DNA of 42,332 nucleotides from Pseudomonadales bacterium (GTDB lineage Bacteria > Pseudomonadota > Gammaproteobacteria > Pseudomonadales > Pseudohongiellaceae): NCBI GenBank assembly GCA_022827425.1, contig JAJDSZ010000126.1, positions 1 through 42,332 on the forward strand, given 5' to 3'. A program made the translations under genes and the position numbers. The notes under the pieces are model-generated. The model saw only the letters and a list, made by a program, of their open reading frames with translations. It ran no database searches and had not been told where the DNA came from. Positions 10,317-17,943 of the stretch are shown here, piece by piece. Positions within the stretch are counted from its first letter, which is position 1; the number at the start of each line of letters is the position of its first letter.

Positions 10317-11744
10317 TTACGCGGCGCGCATGATGGCCTTGGTTTCGAGGAATTCCTCAAATCCTTCCACGCCCCATTCGCGGCCGTTGCCGGATTTCTT
10401 GTAGCCGCCGAAGGGAGCGGCGAAGTCGGGCCCCGCGCCATTGACATGCACATTGCCGGTGCGCAGCCTGCGGGCGATGGCGTTGGCGTGGGACGGCTCG
10501 CCGGAAACGTAGCCGGAAAGCCCGTATTCGGTGTCGTTGGCGATGGCTACGGCATCCTCGTCGTCTTCATAGCCGATGATGCAAAGCACCGGGCCGAAGA
10601 TTTCTTCCCGGGCGATGGTCATGTCATTGGAAACATTGGCGAATACCGTGGGTTGCACGTAGTAGCCGGTTGCGAGGCCTGGGGGCCGGCCGGGGCCGCC
10701 GGCGACGAGTTCGGCGCCTTCGGCGATGCCTCGCCCGATCAAGCCCTGAATCTTGTTGAACTGCGATTCGCTCACCACCGGCCCAAGCCGGGTTCCCTCC
10801 TGCTTCGGGTCGCCCACAGTGGCCTTGGCGGCTGCGGCGCGGGCGATTTCCGCGGCTTCCGCCATGCGCGCCGCGGGCACGAGCATGCGGGTGGGGGCAT
10901 TGCAGGACTGCCCGCTATTGCCGAAGCAGCCGCTGACGCCGCCGCCCACGGCCCTGGCGAAGTCGGCCACGTCATCGAGAATGATATTGGCGGATTTGCC
11001 GCCAAGTTCCTGGGTCACGCGCTTGATGCCATCCGCCGCGTTGCGGGCGACTTCGCGCCCGGCGCGGGTCGAGCCGGTGAAGGAAACCATATCGATCTCG
11101 GGGTGCGAGGAAATCGCCGCGCCCACGGTGGGGCCATCGCCATTCACCAGATTGAACACACCCGCCGGCAACCCCGATTCGGCGATGATCTCCGCCAGCA
11201 GATAGGCGCTCACCGGAGCGATTTCGCTGGGCTTGAGCACCATGGTGCAGCCCGCGGCAATTGCCGGCGCCACCTTGCAGGCAATCTGGTTCAGGGGCCA
11301 ATTCCAGGGAGTGATGAAGCCGCAGACCCCCGCCGGCTCCTTGACTACGAGCGAAGCGCCGCGGTCTTCCTCGAAGGCATAGTTCCGCAGAATCGGAATG
11401 ATGCTCTGGAAATGGCCAAGCCCGGAGCCTACCTGGGCGGTGCTGGCGAGCCGCATGGGCGCGCCCATCTCATCGGAAATCGCCGCGGCGATCTCGCCGC
11501 CCCGGTCCTTGATGCCGGCAATAATGTTCCGCAGCACGGCAACCCGCTCGTCCACGCTCGAAACCGACCACGCCGCAAAGGCCCCCCGCGCCGCCCGGGC
11601 CGCGGCGTCCACGTCCTCGGCATCGCCAAGGCTGATAGTGGCAAATGCCTGTTCCATGGCCGGATTGATCACCTCCAGCAACTCCCGCCCCGCGGGTTCC
11701 CGCCAGCTGCCATTGATATAAAACCGGTTGTACGCCTTGCGCAT
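10317..11744 (-). CDS. NAD(P)-dependent aldehyde dehydrogenase
   Basis: The 475-residue protein is full length for the ALDH superfamily. Motifs: 'GFITPWNWPLNQIACKVAPAIAAGCTMVLKPSE' for the cofactor site, 'SFTGSTRAGREV', general base Glu in 'QELGGKSANII', nucleophile Cys in 'FGNSGQSCNAPTRM', and 'EEIFGPVLCIIGY' near the C-terminus. It oxidises an aldehyde to an acid; the substrate range is unknown. AGGA lies upstream of the ATG at 11744. The adjoining VOC gene is likely in the same operon. Confidence 0.93.
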   Translation of the reverse strand: MRKAYNRFYINGSWREPAGRELLEVINPAMEQAFATISLGDAEDVDAAARAARGAFAAWSVSSVDERVAVLRNIIAGIKDRGGEIAAAISDEMGAPMRLASTAQVGSGLGHFQSIIPILRNYAFEEDRGASLVVKEPAGVCGFITPWNWPLNQIACKVAPAIAAGCTMVLKPSEIAPVSAYLLAEIIAESGLPAGVFNLVNGDGPTVGAAISSHPEIDMVSFTGSTRAGREVARNAADGIKRVTQELGGKSANIILDDVADFARAVGGGVSGCFGNSGQSCNAPTRMLVPAARMAEAAEIARAAAAKATVGDPKQEGTRLGPVVSESQFNKIQGLIGRGIAEGAELVAGGPGRPPGLATGYYVQPTVFANVSNDMTIAREEIFGPVLCIIGYEDDEDAVAIANDTEYGLSGYVSGEPSHANAIARRLRTGNVHVNGAGPDFAAPFGGYKKSGNGREWGVEGFEEFLETKAIMRAA

Positions 11745-11886
11745 TACTCGAATCCTGAATTTGGATGTATCACGTTTCCGTGACGGCCTCGCAAGGCCAC
11801 ATTCCGAGGGTCAAAGTATACTGGGAACAAGATGCTAAATCAGTCAGGCTCCTGCCCGGCTCGGCGACCTGCCAGCTTTTCGCCAA

Positions 11887-11929
11887 ATAACATGAAATTT
11901 GGAAATCATTTTTCCAAACTTCTTGTTAT
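11887..11929. promoter_or_regulatory. Inverted pair of 18-bp motifs upstream of the first DUF4143 ATPase
   Basis: ATAACATGAAATTTGGAA (11887-11904, plus strand) faces ATAACAAGAAGTTTGGAA (11912-11929, minus strand) across a 7-bp spacer; 16 of 18 positions are the same. The region is AT-rich within GC-rich surroundings and ends about 50 bp before the ATPase start. Each half matches the repeat unit upstream of the second DUF4143 ATPase (ATAACCAGCAATTTGCAA, 24341) at 14 of 18 positions by eye. It looks like an operator, but an RNA hairpin in the leader is equally possible. Confidence 0.55.
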
Positions 11930-11980
11930 TATTCGGGAGTCAAGATTGGTTTGGCGGGAAAGGCCAGAGAAGTTGAGCGA

Positions 11981-13132
11981 ATGATCGGGCGCGAAACGCA
12001 TTTGCGGAAGCTTGAAGAACTGCTGCGCGACAGTCCCGTGGTTGCGATGATCGGCGCCCGTCAGGTCGGCAAGACCACGCTCGCCCGGCAGATAGTTGAA
12101 CGATATGGAGAGTCGGCGCGGGTGTTCGATCTTGAATCCAGCGAGGATGTTGCGCAGCTTGCCGATCCCATGCTGGCGCTGGCTCCCCTGCGCGGGCTGG
12201 TGGTGCTTGATGAAGTCCAGCGCCGGCCCGAATTGTTCCCTACCCTGCGAGTGCTCGCGGACCGCCGGCCGCTGCCGGCCCGGTTCCTGGCGCTCGGGAG
12301 CGCCTCGCCCGCTCTGCTGCGCCAGAGTTCGGAATCTCTTGCGGGCCGGGTCGCCTATTACGAGCTGCCATGTCTCTCCCTGGCCGAGACCGGCTCGGCG
12401 GAAATGGAAGAGCTTTGGTTTCGTGGCGGATTTCCCGCTTCCTTCACCGCCCGGAGCGATGCCTCAAGCAAAAGATGGCGGGGCGATTTCGTAAGGACAT
12501 TTCTGGAAAGGGATTTGGCGCAACTGGGAATCTCGATTCCAGGAGCAACCCTTGAGCGGTTCTGGGCCATGCTCGCGCATTATCACGCCCAGATTTGGAA
12601 CGGGTCCGAACTGGCGCGCGCCTTTGGAGTTTCACATCACACGGTCCGGCGCTACCTTGAAGCCTTGGAATCCACCTTCATGGTGCGCGTACTGAAGCCC
12701 TGGAGCGCCAATCTCGCCAAACGTCAGGTCAAGTCGCCGAAAGTCTATGTGCGGGATTCCGGGCTGCTGCACTGGCTGCTGAACATCGACACGAGGGAGC
12801 AGGTTCACCGGCATCCAAAGCTTGGCGCATCCTGGGAAGGTTTTGTGATCGAGAACATCATTCGCACGCTGGAAGCCGACGAGCGCCAATGCTATTTCTG
12901 GGCCGCCCATACCGGTGGTGAAATCGATCTGCTCATTTCCACCGGCGGCAAAATCCGGGGTTTCGAGGTGAAACGCACGAGCTCTCCGGCGGTCACTCGC
13001 GGAATGCGCAATGCACTCGAGGATCTCCAGCTTGAAAGCCTTGATGTCATTCACGCTGGCCAGGACAGTTTCCCACTCGCCAGGGGAGTTCGCGCAATTG
13101 CGGCGGAGCGGATGCTTGTGGATTTATGCTGA
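11981..13132 (+). CDS. AAA-type ATPase with DUF4143 C-terminal domain (first copy)
   Basis: The 383-residue protein has Walker A 'GARQVGKT' at residues 25-32, Walker B in 'LRGLVVLDEVQRRPELF', and sensor-like 'LALGSASPALL'. A middle winged-helix region follows ('SELARAFGVSHHTVRRYLEALES'). The C-terminal DUF4143 domain carries 'GEIDLLI...GFEVKRT', the D...ExK arrangement of the PD-(D/E)xK fold. The ATG at 11981 gives the normal family N-terminus (MIGRETHLRKLEELL). A TTG at 11951 would add ten residues. These ATPases are very common orphan genes that spread horizontally, and their cellular role is not established. A paralogue-type gene lies at 23082-24332. Confidence 0.88.
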   Translation: MIGRETHLRKLEELLRDSPVVAMIGARQVGKTTLARQIVERYGESARVFDLESSEDVAQLADPMLALAPLRGLVVLDEVQRRPELFPTLRVLADRRPLPARFLALGSASPALLRQSSESLAGRVAYYELPCLSLAETGSAEMEELWFRGGFPASFTARSDASSKRWRGDFVRTFLERDLAQLGISIPGATLERFWAMLAHYHAQIWNGSELARAFGVSHHTVRRYLEALESTFMVRVLKPWSANLAKRQVKSPKVYVRDSGLLHWLLNIDTREQVHRHPKLGASWEGFVIENIIRTLEADERQCYFWAAHTGGEIDLLISTGGKIRGFEVKRTSSPAVTRGMRNALEDLQLESLDVIHAGQDSFPLARGVRAIAAERMLVDLC

Positions 13133-13150
13133 ACGCAGGCGCCTTGATCT

Positions 13151-13945
13151 TCAAATCAAGCCGCCGAGCAGGGCGAGAGCGGCTTCGAATTGCGGGTCGC
13201 TGGGGGTGTTTGCTTCAAGTGGCCAGGGGACGCTGAGTTCGGGGTGGAAGCCGCCGGGGGTTGCCGTGCCGATGGCGGTGGCGCGGTCGAGTATGGCGAG
13301 TTGCCGGGCGAAGGACTCTGCGTGGCCGGTGGTGGTCTCGTCGACGATCAGCGCAATCGGGCTTGAGTAGTAATCTCGCTGGCCGGCGGGCTGGAACAGG
13401 GCGAGATGCTCCGGGGACAGATAGCCCGCGGCATTTCGCAGATCGACGATAAGGCTGCTGGTATTGCGCAGGCCGGCCATTACAGCTTGCAGCACGATCA
13501 GGTCATTGGCGTTGCGGCTGACGCCCCACAGCCGCACGTAGCCGACCACCTTGTTGCCCATGTTGAATTGCCGGGCGCTGGGTTCCACCGCGCTCCGGTA
13601 GCTGTCGAACAGGTTGTTGAATACCGGGCTGAGCTCCACTTCCCGCTGTTCTCCGCTTCGCTCGACGAAGAGGCGGAAGCTGCGCTGGTCGGGTTCTGGA
13701 ACCGCCGGAGGCTCGGGATTGAAGGAATAGACCGGATGGTAGGGCGCGCCGTTGACCGAAATCACGCGGTCGCCCCGCAACAGCCCGGCCGCGAAAGCGG
13801 GGGAAGCGTGCAGCACCGCCGCCACGACATGACTGCCGCTATCGGCGGCGACCGCGACGCCGATGTGATTGAGACGCTGCTGGCGGTCGGAACGGCGGCT
13901 CGTCAATGCGGCTTCGAGGTAGGCGTCGAGCGTGCCATGAATCAT
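13151..13945 (-). CDS. PDZ/S41-peptidase-like protein lacking the catalytic Ser and Lys
   Basis: The 264-residue protein has a PDZ domain at ~28-105 ('IGVAVAADSGSHVVAAVL', 'PAFAAGLLRGDRVISVNG'). A C-terminal-processing-peptidase (S41) core follows at ~130-245 ('VVGYVRLWGVS', 'SLIVDLRNAAGYLSPEHL', 'PIALIVDETTTGHAESFA', 'ATAIGTATPGGFHP'). In Prc/CtpA enzymes the nucleophile Ser lies three residues before a conserved Glu, and the Lys lies 25 residues later. Here those positions are Gly207 (TTTGHAE) and Gly232 (PGGF). It is therefore probably a non-catalytic binding protein. No signal peptide is visible at this start, so N-terminal truncation is possible. The ATG overlaps the stop of the GST gene (ATGA), so the two are coupled. 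Confidence 0.78.
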   Translation of the reverse strand: MIHGTLDAYLEAALTSRRSDRQQRLNHIGVAVAADSGSHVVAAVLHASPAFAAGLLRGDRVISVNGAPYHPVYSFNPEPPAVPEPDQRSFRLFVERSGEQREVELSPVFNNLFDSYRSAVEPSARQFNMGNKVVGYVRLWGVSRNANDLIVLQAVMAGLRNTSSLIVDLRNAAGYLSPEHLALFQPAGQRDYYSSPIALIVDETTTGHAESFARQLAILDRATAIGTATPGGFHPELSVPWPLEANTPSDPQFEAALALLGGLI

Positions 13946-14565
13946 ATGACCTCAAGCGCGCGCTGGCAGGCCGGGCGGCTGTAGTGGCGGTTGCGCAGGT
14001 CGATGTATTTCCGCGGCAGGTCGAACTCGAAGCGCATGGCCCAGTTGAAGGTCTGGGCGAGGAGGATGTCCGCCAGGCTGAAGGCGTCGCCGATGGCGTA
14101 CTCCCCGTCATCCAGCAGGTGGTCCAGCGCGTTCAACGCCTTGGCGAACTCGAACTTCGCGGTTTCGAACATCTGCGGGATGCGCTGCTCCTCGGGCAGG
14201 GCGAACATGTGCTTGCCCTTGCTCCACAGGGGCTGCTCGAGTTCGGCGAGGACAAAGCAGGCGAGTTCGTCGATGCGGGCATAGACGTCCATGCTGGCGT
14301 TCGGCAGCAGGCCCGATTCCGGCGCCGAGCGGGCGATGTAATAGAGGATGGCCACGGATTCGGTGAGCTTCAGGTCGCCGTCGACAAGGGTCGGCACCTT
14401 GCCTTGCACGTTGACCGCAAGATACTTCGGATTCTTCGCGCTGTCCGGCACGGCCGCGTCGGTGCGCAGCTTCACCTGGATGTATTCGTACTTCAGGCCG
14501 CTTTCCTCAAGCGCCCACAAGGCGCGGAAGGAGCGTGACTGCTGAAAGCCGTAAAGCCTGATCAT
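13942..14565 (-). CDS. Glutathione S-transferase family protein
   Basis: The 207-residue protein has an N-terminal thioredoxin-like half ('MIRLYGFQQSRSFRALWALEESGLKYEYIQV', 'NVQGKVPTLVDGDLKLTESVAILYYIA'). The Pro of 'KVPTL' and the 'ESVAI' glutathione motif are in place. The C-terminal half is helical ('AIGDAFSLADILLAQTFNWAM'). The ATG at 14565 overlaps the stop of the PQQ dehydrogenase gene (TGATG), and its own stop overlaps the next ATG. It is thus the middle gene of a coupled three-gene operon. The substrate is unknown; detoxification or isomerisation of a product of the dehydrogenase is a reasonable guess. Confidence 0.92.
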   Translation of the reverse strand: MIRLYGFQQSRSFRALWALEESGLKYEYIQVKLRTDAAVPDSAKNPKYLAVNVQGKVPTLVDGDLKLTESVAILYYIARSAPESGLLPNASMDVYARIDELACFVLAELEQPLWSKGKHMFALPEEQRIPQMFETAKFEFAKALNALDHLLDDGEYAIGDAFSLADILLAQTFNWAMRFEFDLPRKYIDLRNRHYSRPACQRALEVI

Positions 14566-16529
14566 CACTCGGGCAATGCCATGGCGGTCAGTGAACTGCC
14601 GGTCTGGAGAACAACGTACTGTCGTCCCTCGTGGACCCAGGAGCTCATGCCGTAGCGGCTGATGGCGGGAACCTCGACCCGGGCGAGTTCCTCGCCGGTC
14701 ATCTTGTCGAGCGCGAACAGATGCGGCGTGCCGTCGCCGCTGACGTTGGCATGGATCAGCATATTGCCGGTGACCACCATGGGGCCCACCGCGCCGGAGC
14801 CGGTATTGCCAATATCGACACCGGCCAGGGCCGGCAGTTCGCGGATTCGATCCGGGGTGTAGCCCGCCGGGGTCATCCACAGGTGTTCGCCGCTGTTCAT
14901 GTCGATGGCGGTGATGCGGCTGTAGGGCGGCTTCCACAGGGGAATGCCGGCGGGATGGCGCGGACTGCTGCCGCCACTGCCGGCGGCGTAGCGCGACAGG
15001 GTGGTTCCGGTGGGCGCCTCGTAGTAGGTGTCGGCTTCCTCGCCGCTGACCAGAGTGCGGGCGCCGCAGCTATAGCGGGAAATCACGTACATCACTCCGC
15101 TGTCCGGATCCGCCACCGGCGGATGGGTGATATTGACCGCGCCGGAGGGGCACATCAGCGCGGCGGCCTTGCCGGAAGGATCGTTGCGCAGGATCGGCGG
15201 ATTGAACACCGGGCCCATGACGAAATCGCTCACCGCCTCCAGCGCCTGGGCGCGGATTTCCGGGGTGAAGTCGGCCAGCAGTTCCTCGCTGGAGCCAACG
15301 TATTCGAAAGGCGCCGGGCGGGTGGGAATCGGCTGGGTCGCCGCAAGCTGCTCCCCGGGCACCGTGGAAGCCGGCATGGGCACGTCCTCGATGGGCCAGA
15401 CCGGCTCGCCGCTCTGCCGGTGGAAAGCATAGACATAGCCCTGCTTGGTGGCCTGGGCGACGATGGGCATGGGGCCGGAATCGGTGGTCACATCGAGCAG
15501 GATGGGGGCGGTGGGGGTGTCATAGTTCCAGATGTCGTGGCGCACCATCTGGAAATGCCAGGCGCGCCCGCCGGTGGCCGCATCCAGCGCGATCAGGCTG
15601 GTGCCGTAGAGATTGTCGCCGGGATGGTGGCCGCCGTAGTAGTCGATGGTGACGCCATTGGTGGGGATATAGACTATGCCGAGTTCCGGGTCGGCGGAAA
15701 TCGGCGCCCAGGAAGAGATGTCGCCGGTGTAGCGCCAGGCGTCGTTTTCCCAGCTTTCATGGCCGTATTCGCCGGGCTGGGGAATGACGTTGAACTTCCA
15801 CAGGAACTCGCCGCTGCGGGCGTCGTAGCCGAGAATGTCGCCGGGCACGTTCTCGATGCGCGACTGGTTGTAACCCTGCTCCGCCGAGTTGCCCACCACC
15901 ACCACATCGTTGACCACGATGGGCGGCGAGGACGAGGTGATATAGCCCCGCTCCAGCGGGATGCCGTCGTAGGGGTCATAGGGGTGGCCCAGGTCCGCCA
16001 GCAGGTCCACCACGCCGGTTTCCGGGAAGCCCTCCACGGGAACCTGGCCGCCGAAACCTTCCAGCGGCCGGCCGGTGGCGGCATCCAGGGCGGTCAGGAA
16101 AAAGCCGGGGGAGATAATGTAGATGACGTCGCGGCCGTCGATATTGGCGTAGCCCACGCCCTTGCCGTAGTCGGCGCGCATGGAATACGACCAGCGCCCG
16201 GTATCGGGCTCGCGGTAGGACCAGATGGTGGCGCCGGTGGCCGGGTCCACGGCCACCACATGGCGTCGCGCCCCGGCGACGGTGTACAGGCGGCCATTGA
16301 TGTAGCTGGGCGTCGAGCGCCCGCTCTGGGCTTCAAAGCTGGCGCCGTCCCAGACCCAGGCGACTTCCAGCTCGCCGAAATTCTCCGGCGTGATCTGCTC
16401 CGCCGGGGTCGAGCGGGTGTGGGCGAAGTCATTGCCCAGTGTGGTCCATTCGATGGTGTCCTGGCTCCAGGCCGCGCCGGACAGCAGGGCCAGACCGGCG
16501 GTCAGGACAATCAGTCGAATCGCTTTCAT
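14565..16529 (-). CDS. Secreted PQQ-dependent dehydrogenase (glucose/alcohol dehydrogenase-like quinoprotein)
   Basis: The 654-residue protein has a Sec signal peptide (MKAIRLIVLTAGLALLSGAAWS, before QDTIEW). The ATG at 16529 is used instead of 16658 because it directly starts this signal. Tryptophan-docking-type propeller blades fill the rest: 'FGELEVAWVWDGASFEAQSG', 'VAVDPATGATIWSYREPD', 'LIALDAATGGRAWHFQMVRHDIWNYD', 'PMPIVAQATKQGYVYAFHRQSGEPVWPIEDV', 'ITAIDMNSGEHLWMTPAG'. The 'QATKQGYVYAFHRQSGEPV' blade is like that of PQQ glucose dehydrogenases. There is no vicinal Cys pair as in methanol dehydrogenase and no CxxCH haem motif, so electrons must go to a separate acceptor. It uses the cofactor made by the pqq operon about 8 kb away. 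The substrate is unknown. Confidence 0.93.
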   Translation of the reverse strand: MKAIRLIVLTAGLALLSGAAWSQDTIEWTTLGNDFAHTRSTPAEQITPENFGELEVAWVWDGASFEAQSGRSTPSYINGRLYTVAGARRHVVAVDPATGATIWSYREPDTGRWSYSMRADYGKGVGYANIDGRDVIYIISPGFFLTALDAATGRPLEGFGGQVPVEGFPETGVVDLLADLGHPYDPYDGIPLERGYITSSSPPIVVNDVVVVGNSAEQGYNQSRIENVPGDILGYDARSGEFLWKFNVIPQPGEYGHESWENDAWRYTGDISSWAPISADPELGIVYIPTNGVTIDYYGGHHPGDNLYGTSLIALDAATGGRAWHFQMVRHDIWNYDTPTAPILLDVTTDSGPMPIVAQATKQGYVYAFHRQSGEPVWPIEDVPMPASTVPGEQLAATQPIPTRPAPFEYVGSSEELLADFTPEIRAQALEAVSDFVMGPVFNPPILRNDPSGKAAALMCPSGAVNITHPPVADPDSGVMYVISRYSCGARTLVSGEEADTYYEAPTGTTLSRYAAGSGGSSPRHPAGIPLWKPPYSRITAIDMNSGEHLWMTPAGYTPDRIRELPALAGVDIGNTGSGAVGPMVVTGNMLIHANVSGDGTPHLFALDKMTGEELARVEVPAISRYGMSSWVHEGRQYVVLQTGSSLTAMALPE

Positions 16530-16717
16530 CTTGTGCACCTCTGTGTATGGGACACTTCGGGTTCGTGTCGGCAGCGCGGAACAGGCGGCTGCCGGACAAG
16601 CCCGAGAGTACCCCAGTGTTTTCCGGTTGTCATGAAAAAACGGAGACACTCCCCGCATTGCGGCGGAATGCGGGTAAACCGGGCACGGAAATCAGTCCCG
16701 CGGCGACGAGTTCCATG

Positions 16718-17323
16718 CAAAGTATGGAACAGCGCCAATCTGCCAGGGTCGTAAGGGCTGCCGAGCTTTCGGGCGATGCCAATAGGAGAAGTCAGTGCGG
16801 CTTCCCGGGTCCCGAGCAAGACGCCGATAACAGCATCAAGTGTGTCCGCTTCACTTGCCAATTCCAGCTTAGGGGCCAATTCGCGAATCTCATCGCGCAG
16901 GCGATTGATTGCCGCTTCACCGGAGCGTCGAATCAGGCTCTCGAGCCTTTGCTCGATTTCAGCTTGACCAAGGCAGCGGGCTACATGCTGTCCGCGTCGA
17001 GGCCGAAGCGTGTGGCCCGGAAGGCTGACATCTCGTCCGCCGTCGGTAATCAGGCAAACCGAGCCATCGCTTGCCGGGGCATTTTCCAGCGCGGTGCGGT
17101 CGGCAATCAGGGCGCCCGGAAAGTAGCCGGCAACGATTTGCCACAAATTGCGGGAGACAATCGCTTCGGGCGGGTCGGAAAGGTTTCGGCTGTAAAGCCT
17201 TGTGTCAAGCTTGCGCAATCCGCCGGCTTTGATCGCGCGCGAAACCGCACGCGTAATCGTCACTTCGGAAACGAATGCCTCGGGCATTAAATCCGGCAAT
17301 CTGTTGTTGGATTTTGCTGGCAT
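16718..17323 (-). pseudogene. Degraded Fic-family gene: N-terminal region with internal deletion, catalytic domain lost
   Basis: From an ATG at 17323 (with GGAGG 10 nt upstream), residues 1-110 resemble the AbiEi-like N-terminal part of long Fic proteins: 'LPEAFVSE'-like 'LMPEAFVSEVTITRAVSRAI', 'LRKLDTRLYSRNLSDPPEAIVSRNLW', 'IVAGYFPGALIADRTALE', 'LPGHTLRPRRG'. From ~residue 115 it resumes at 'CLGQAEIEQRLESLIRRSGEAAINRLRDEI' and 'DAVIGVLLGTREAAL'. It skips roughly 45 residues that family members normally have between these blocks (from memory of the family). Similarity ends at 'YDPGRLALFHTL' (about 16718). The Fic catalytic motif HPFxxGNGR is absent. The frame stays open to 16526, overlapping the leader of the PQQ dehydrogenase gene, but that tail is not conserved-looking. 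A reduced functional protein cannot be excluded. Confidence 0.65.
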
Positions 17324-17542
17324 GAATTGGCCTCCAAAGCGAGAATAAGGATTTTTGTTGAGGTTTCATTGCGGCGCAGAGCCCCCGGAATTCTTGGCGG
17401 TGGGCAGACCCTGGCGCGCACACGAGGAGGCAGAACGCATCCCATCGTACGGGCCGGGATTATTTTCGTTGAAAACTTGCCTTTTGTGCTGGATCCTGCG
17501 TAGGCTGATGCCATGAAGTAGCAGGGCGGGAGGAAGCCCACC

Positions 17543-17854
17543 ATGAATGCCATCATCACCGCGTTTGTCGAACAGGGCCTCACTCTGGGGGCGATATTGC
17601 TGCTGGCGATCTACATGCAGGCGAAACTCCACGGCCTGGGCGACAGCCTGCGCGAGGAGATGTCCGACCTGCGCAAGGAGATCTCCGATATGAAAGACGA
17701 CCTGCGCAAGGATATCGGGAAGCTGGGCGAGCGGGTTGCGAAGATCGAGGGCCTGCTCATGCCGGCGTCGGCCTACGGCGTGGTTGCCGAGCCGGCGGCT
17801 GCAGAGAGTTACGAGGTGAAATCGGGATCGATGGAAAACAAATCACAAAAGTGA
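17543..17854 (+). CDS. Small single-pass membrane protein with coiled coil (first copy)
   Basis: The 103-residue product has one N-terminal transmembrane helix (residues ~4-24, ITAFVEQGLTLGAILLLAIYM). A charged heptad region follows ('LREEMSDLRKEISDMKDD', 'LRKDIGKLGERVAKIEGLL'), then a short Glu-rich tail. A strong GGGAGGAAG ribosome site lies 8 nt before the ATG. The layout and the 'RVAKIEGLL' motif match the 68-residue protein at 35113-35319 ('RVAKLEAHF'). Divergent from it lies the broken fic gene. The 219 bp between the two starts must hold both promoters. The function is unknown; it may form an oligomer at the inner membrane. Confidence 0.75.
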   Translation: MNAIITAFVEQGLTLGAILLLAIYMQAKLHGLGDSLREEMSDLRKEISDMKDDLRKDIGKLGERVAKIEGLLMPASAYGVVAEPAAAESYEVKSGSMENKSQK

Positions 17855-17943
17855 GCAAATTCTGTCGCAATTGTGTAATAATCCCGCATCGCTCTGGAAA
17901 CAGGGCATAACAAACATCTGAAAATCTCTGGGAGGGGATGGAA

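Noticed and set aside
11951-11980. TTG start for the first DUF4143 ATPase
   Set aside because: It adds ten residues outside the family pattern; the ATG at 11981 fits better, though no strong ribosome site supports either.
16657-16680. Hairpin CCCGCATT...AATGCGGG with a T-run further along the minus strand
   Set aside because: The T-run is about 11 nt away from the stem, so it is not a standard terminator.
14631-16754. 707-residue plus-strand open frame
   Set aside because: It is the antisense of the PQQ dehydrogenase gene in GC-rich DNA; composition is Gly/Ala/His-rich with no domain.
17860-17937. TAATAAT as a -10 box before the TonB receptor
   Set aside because: No matching -35 at proper distance could be argued with confidence.
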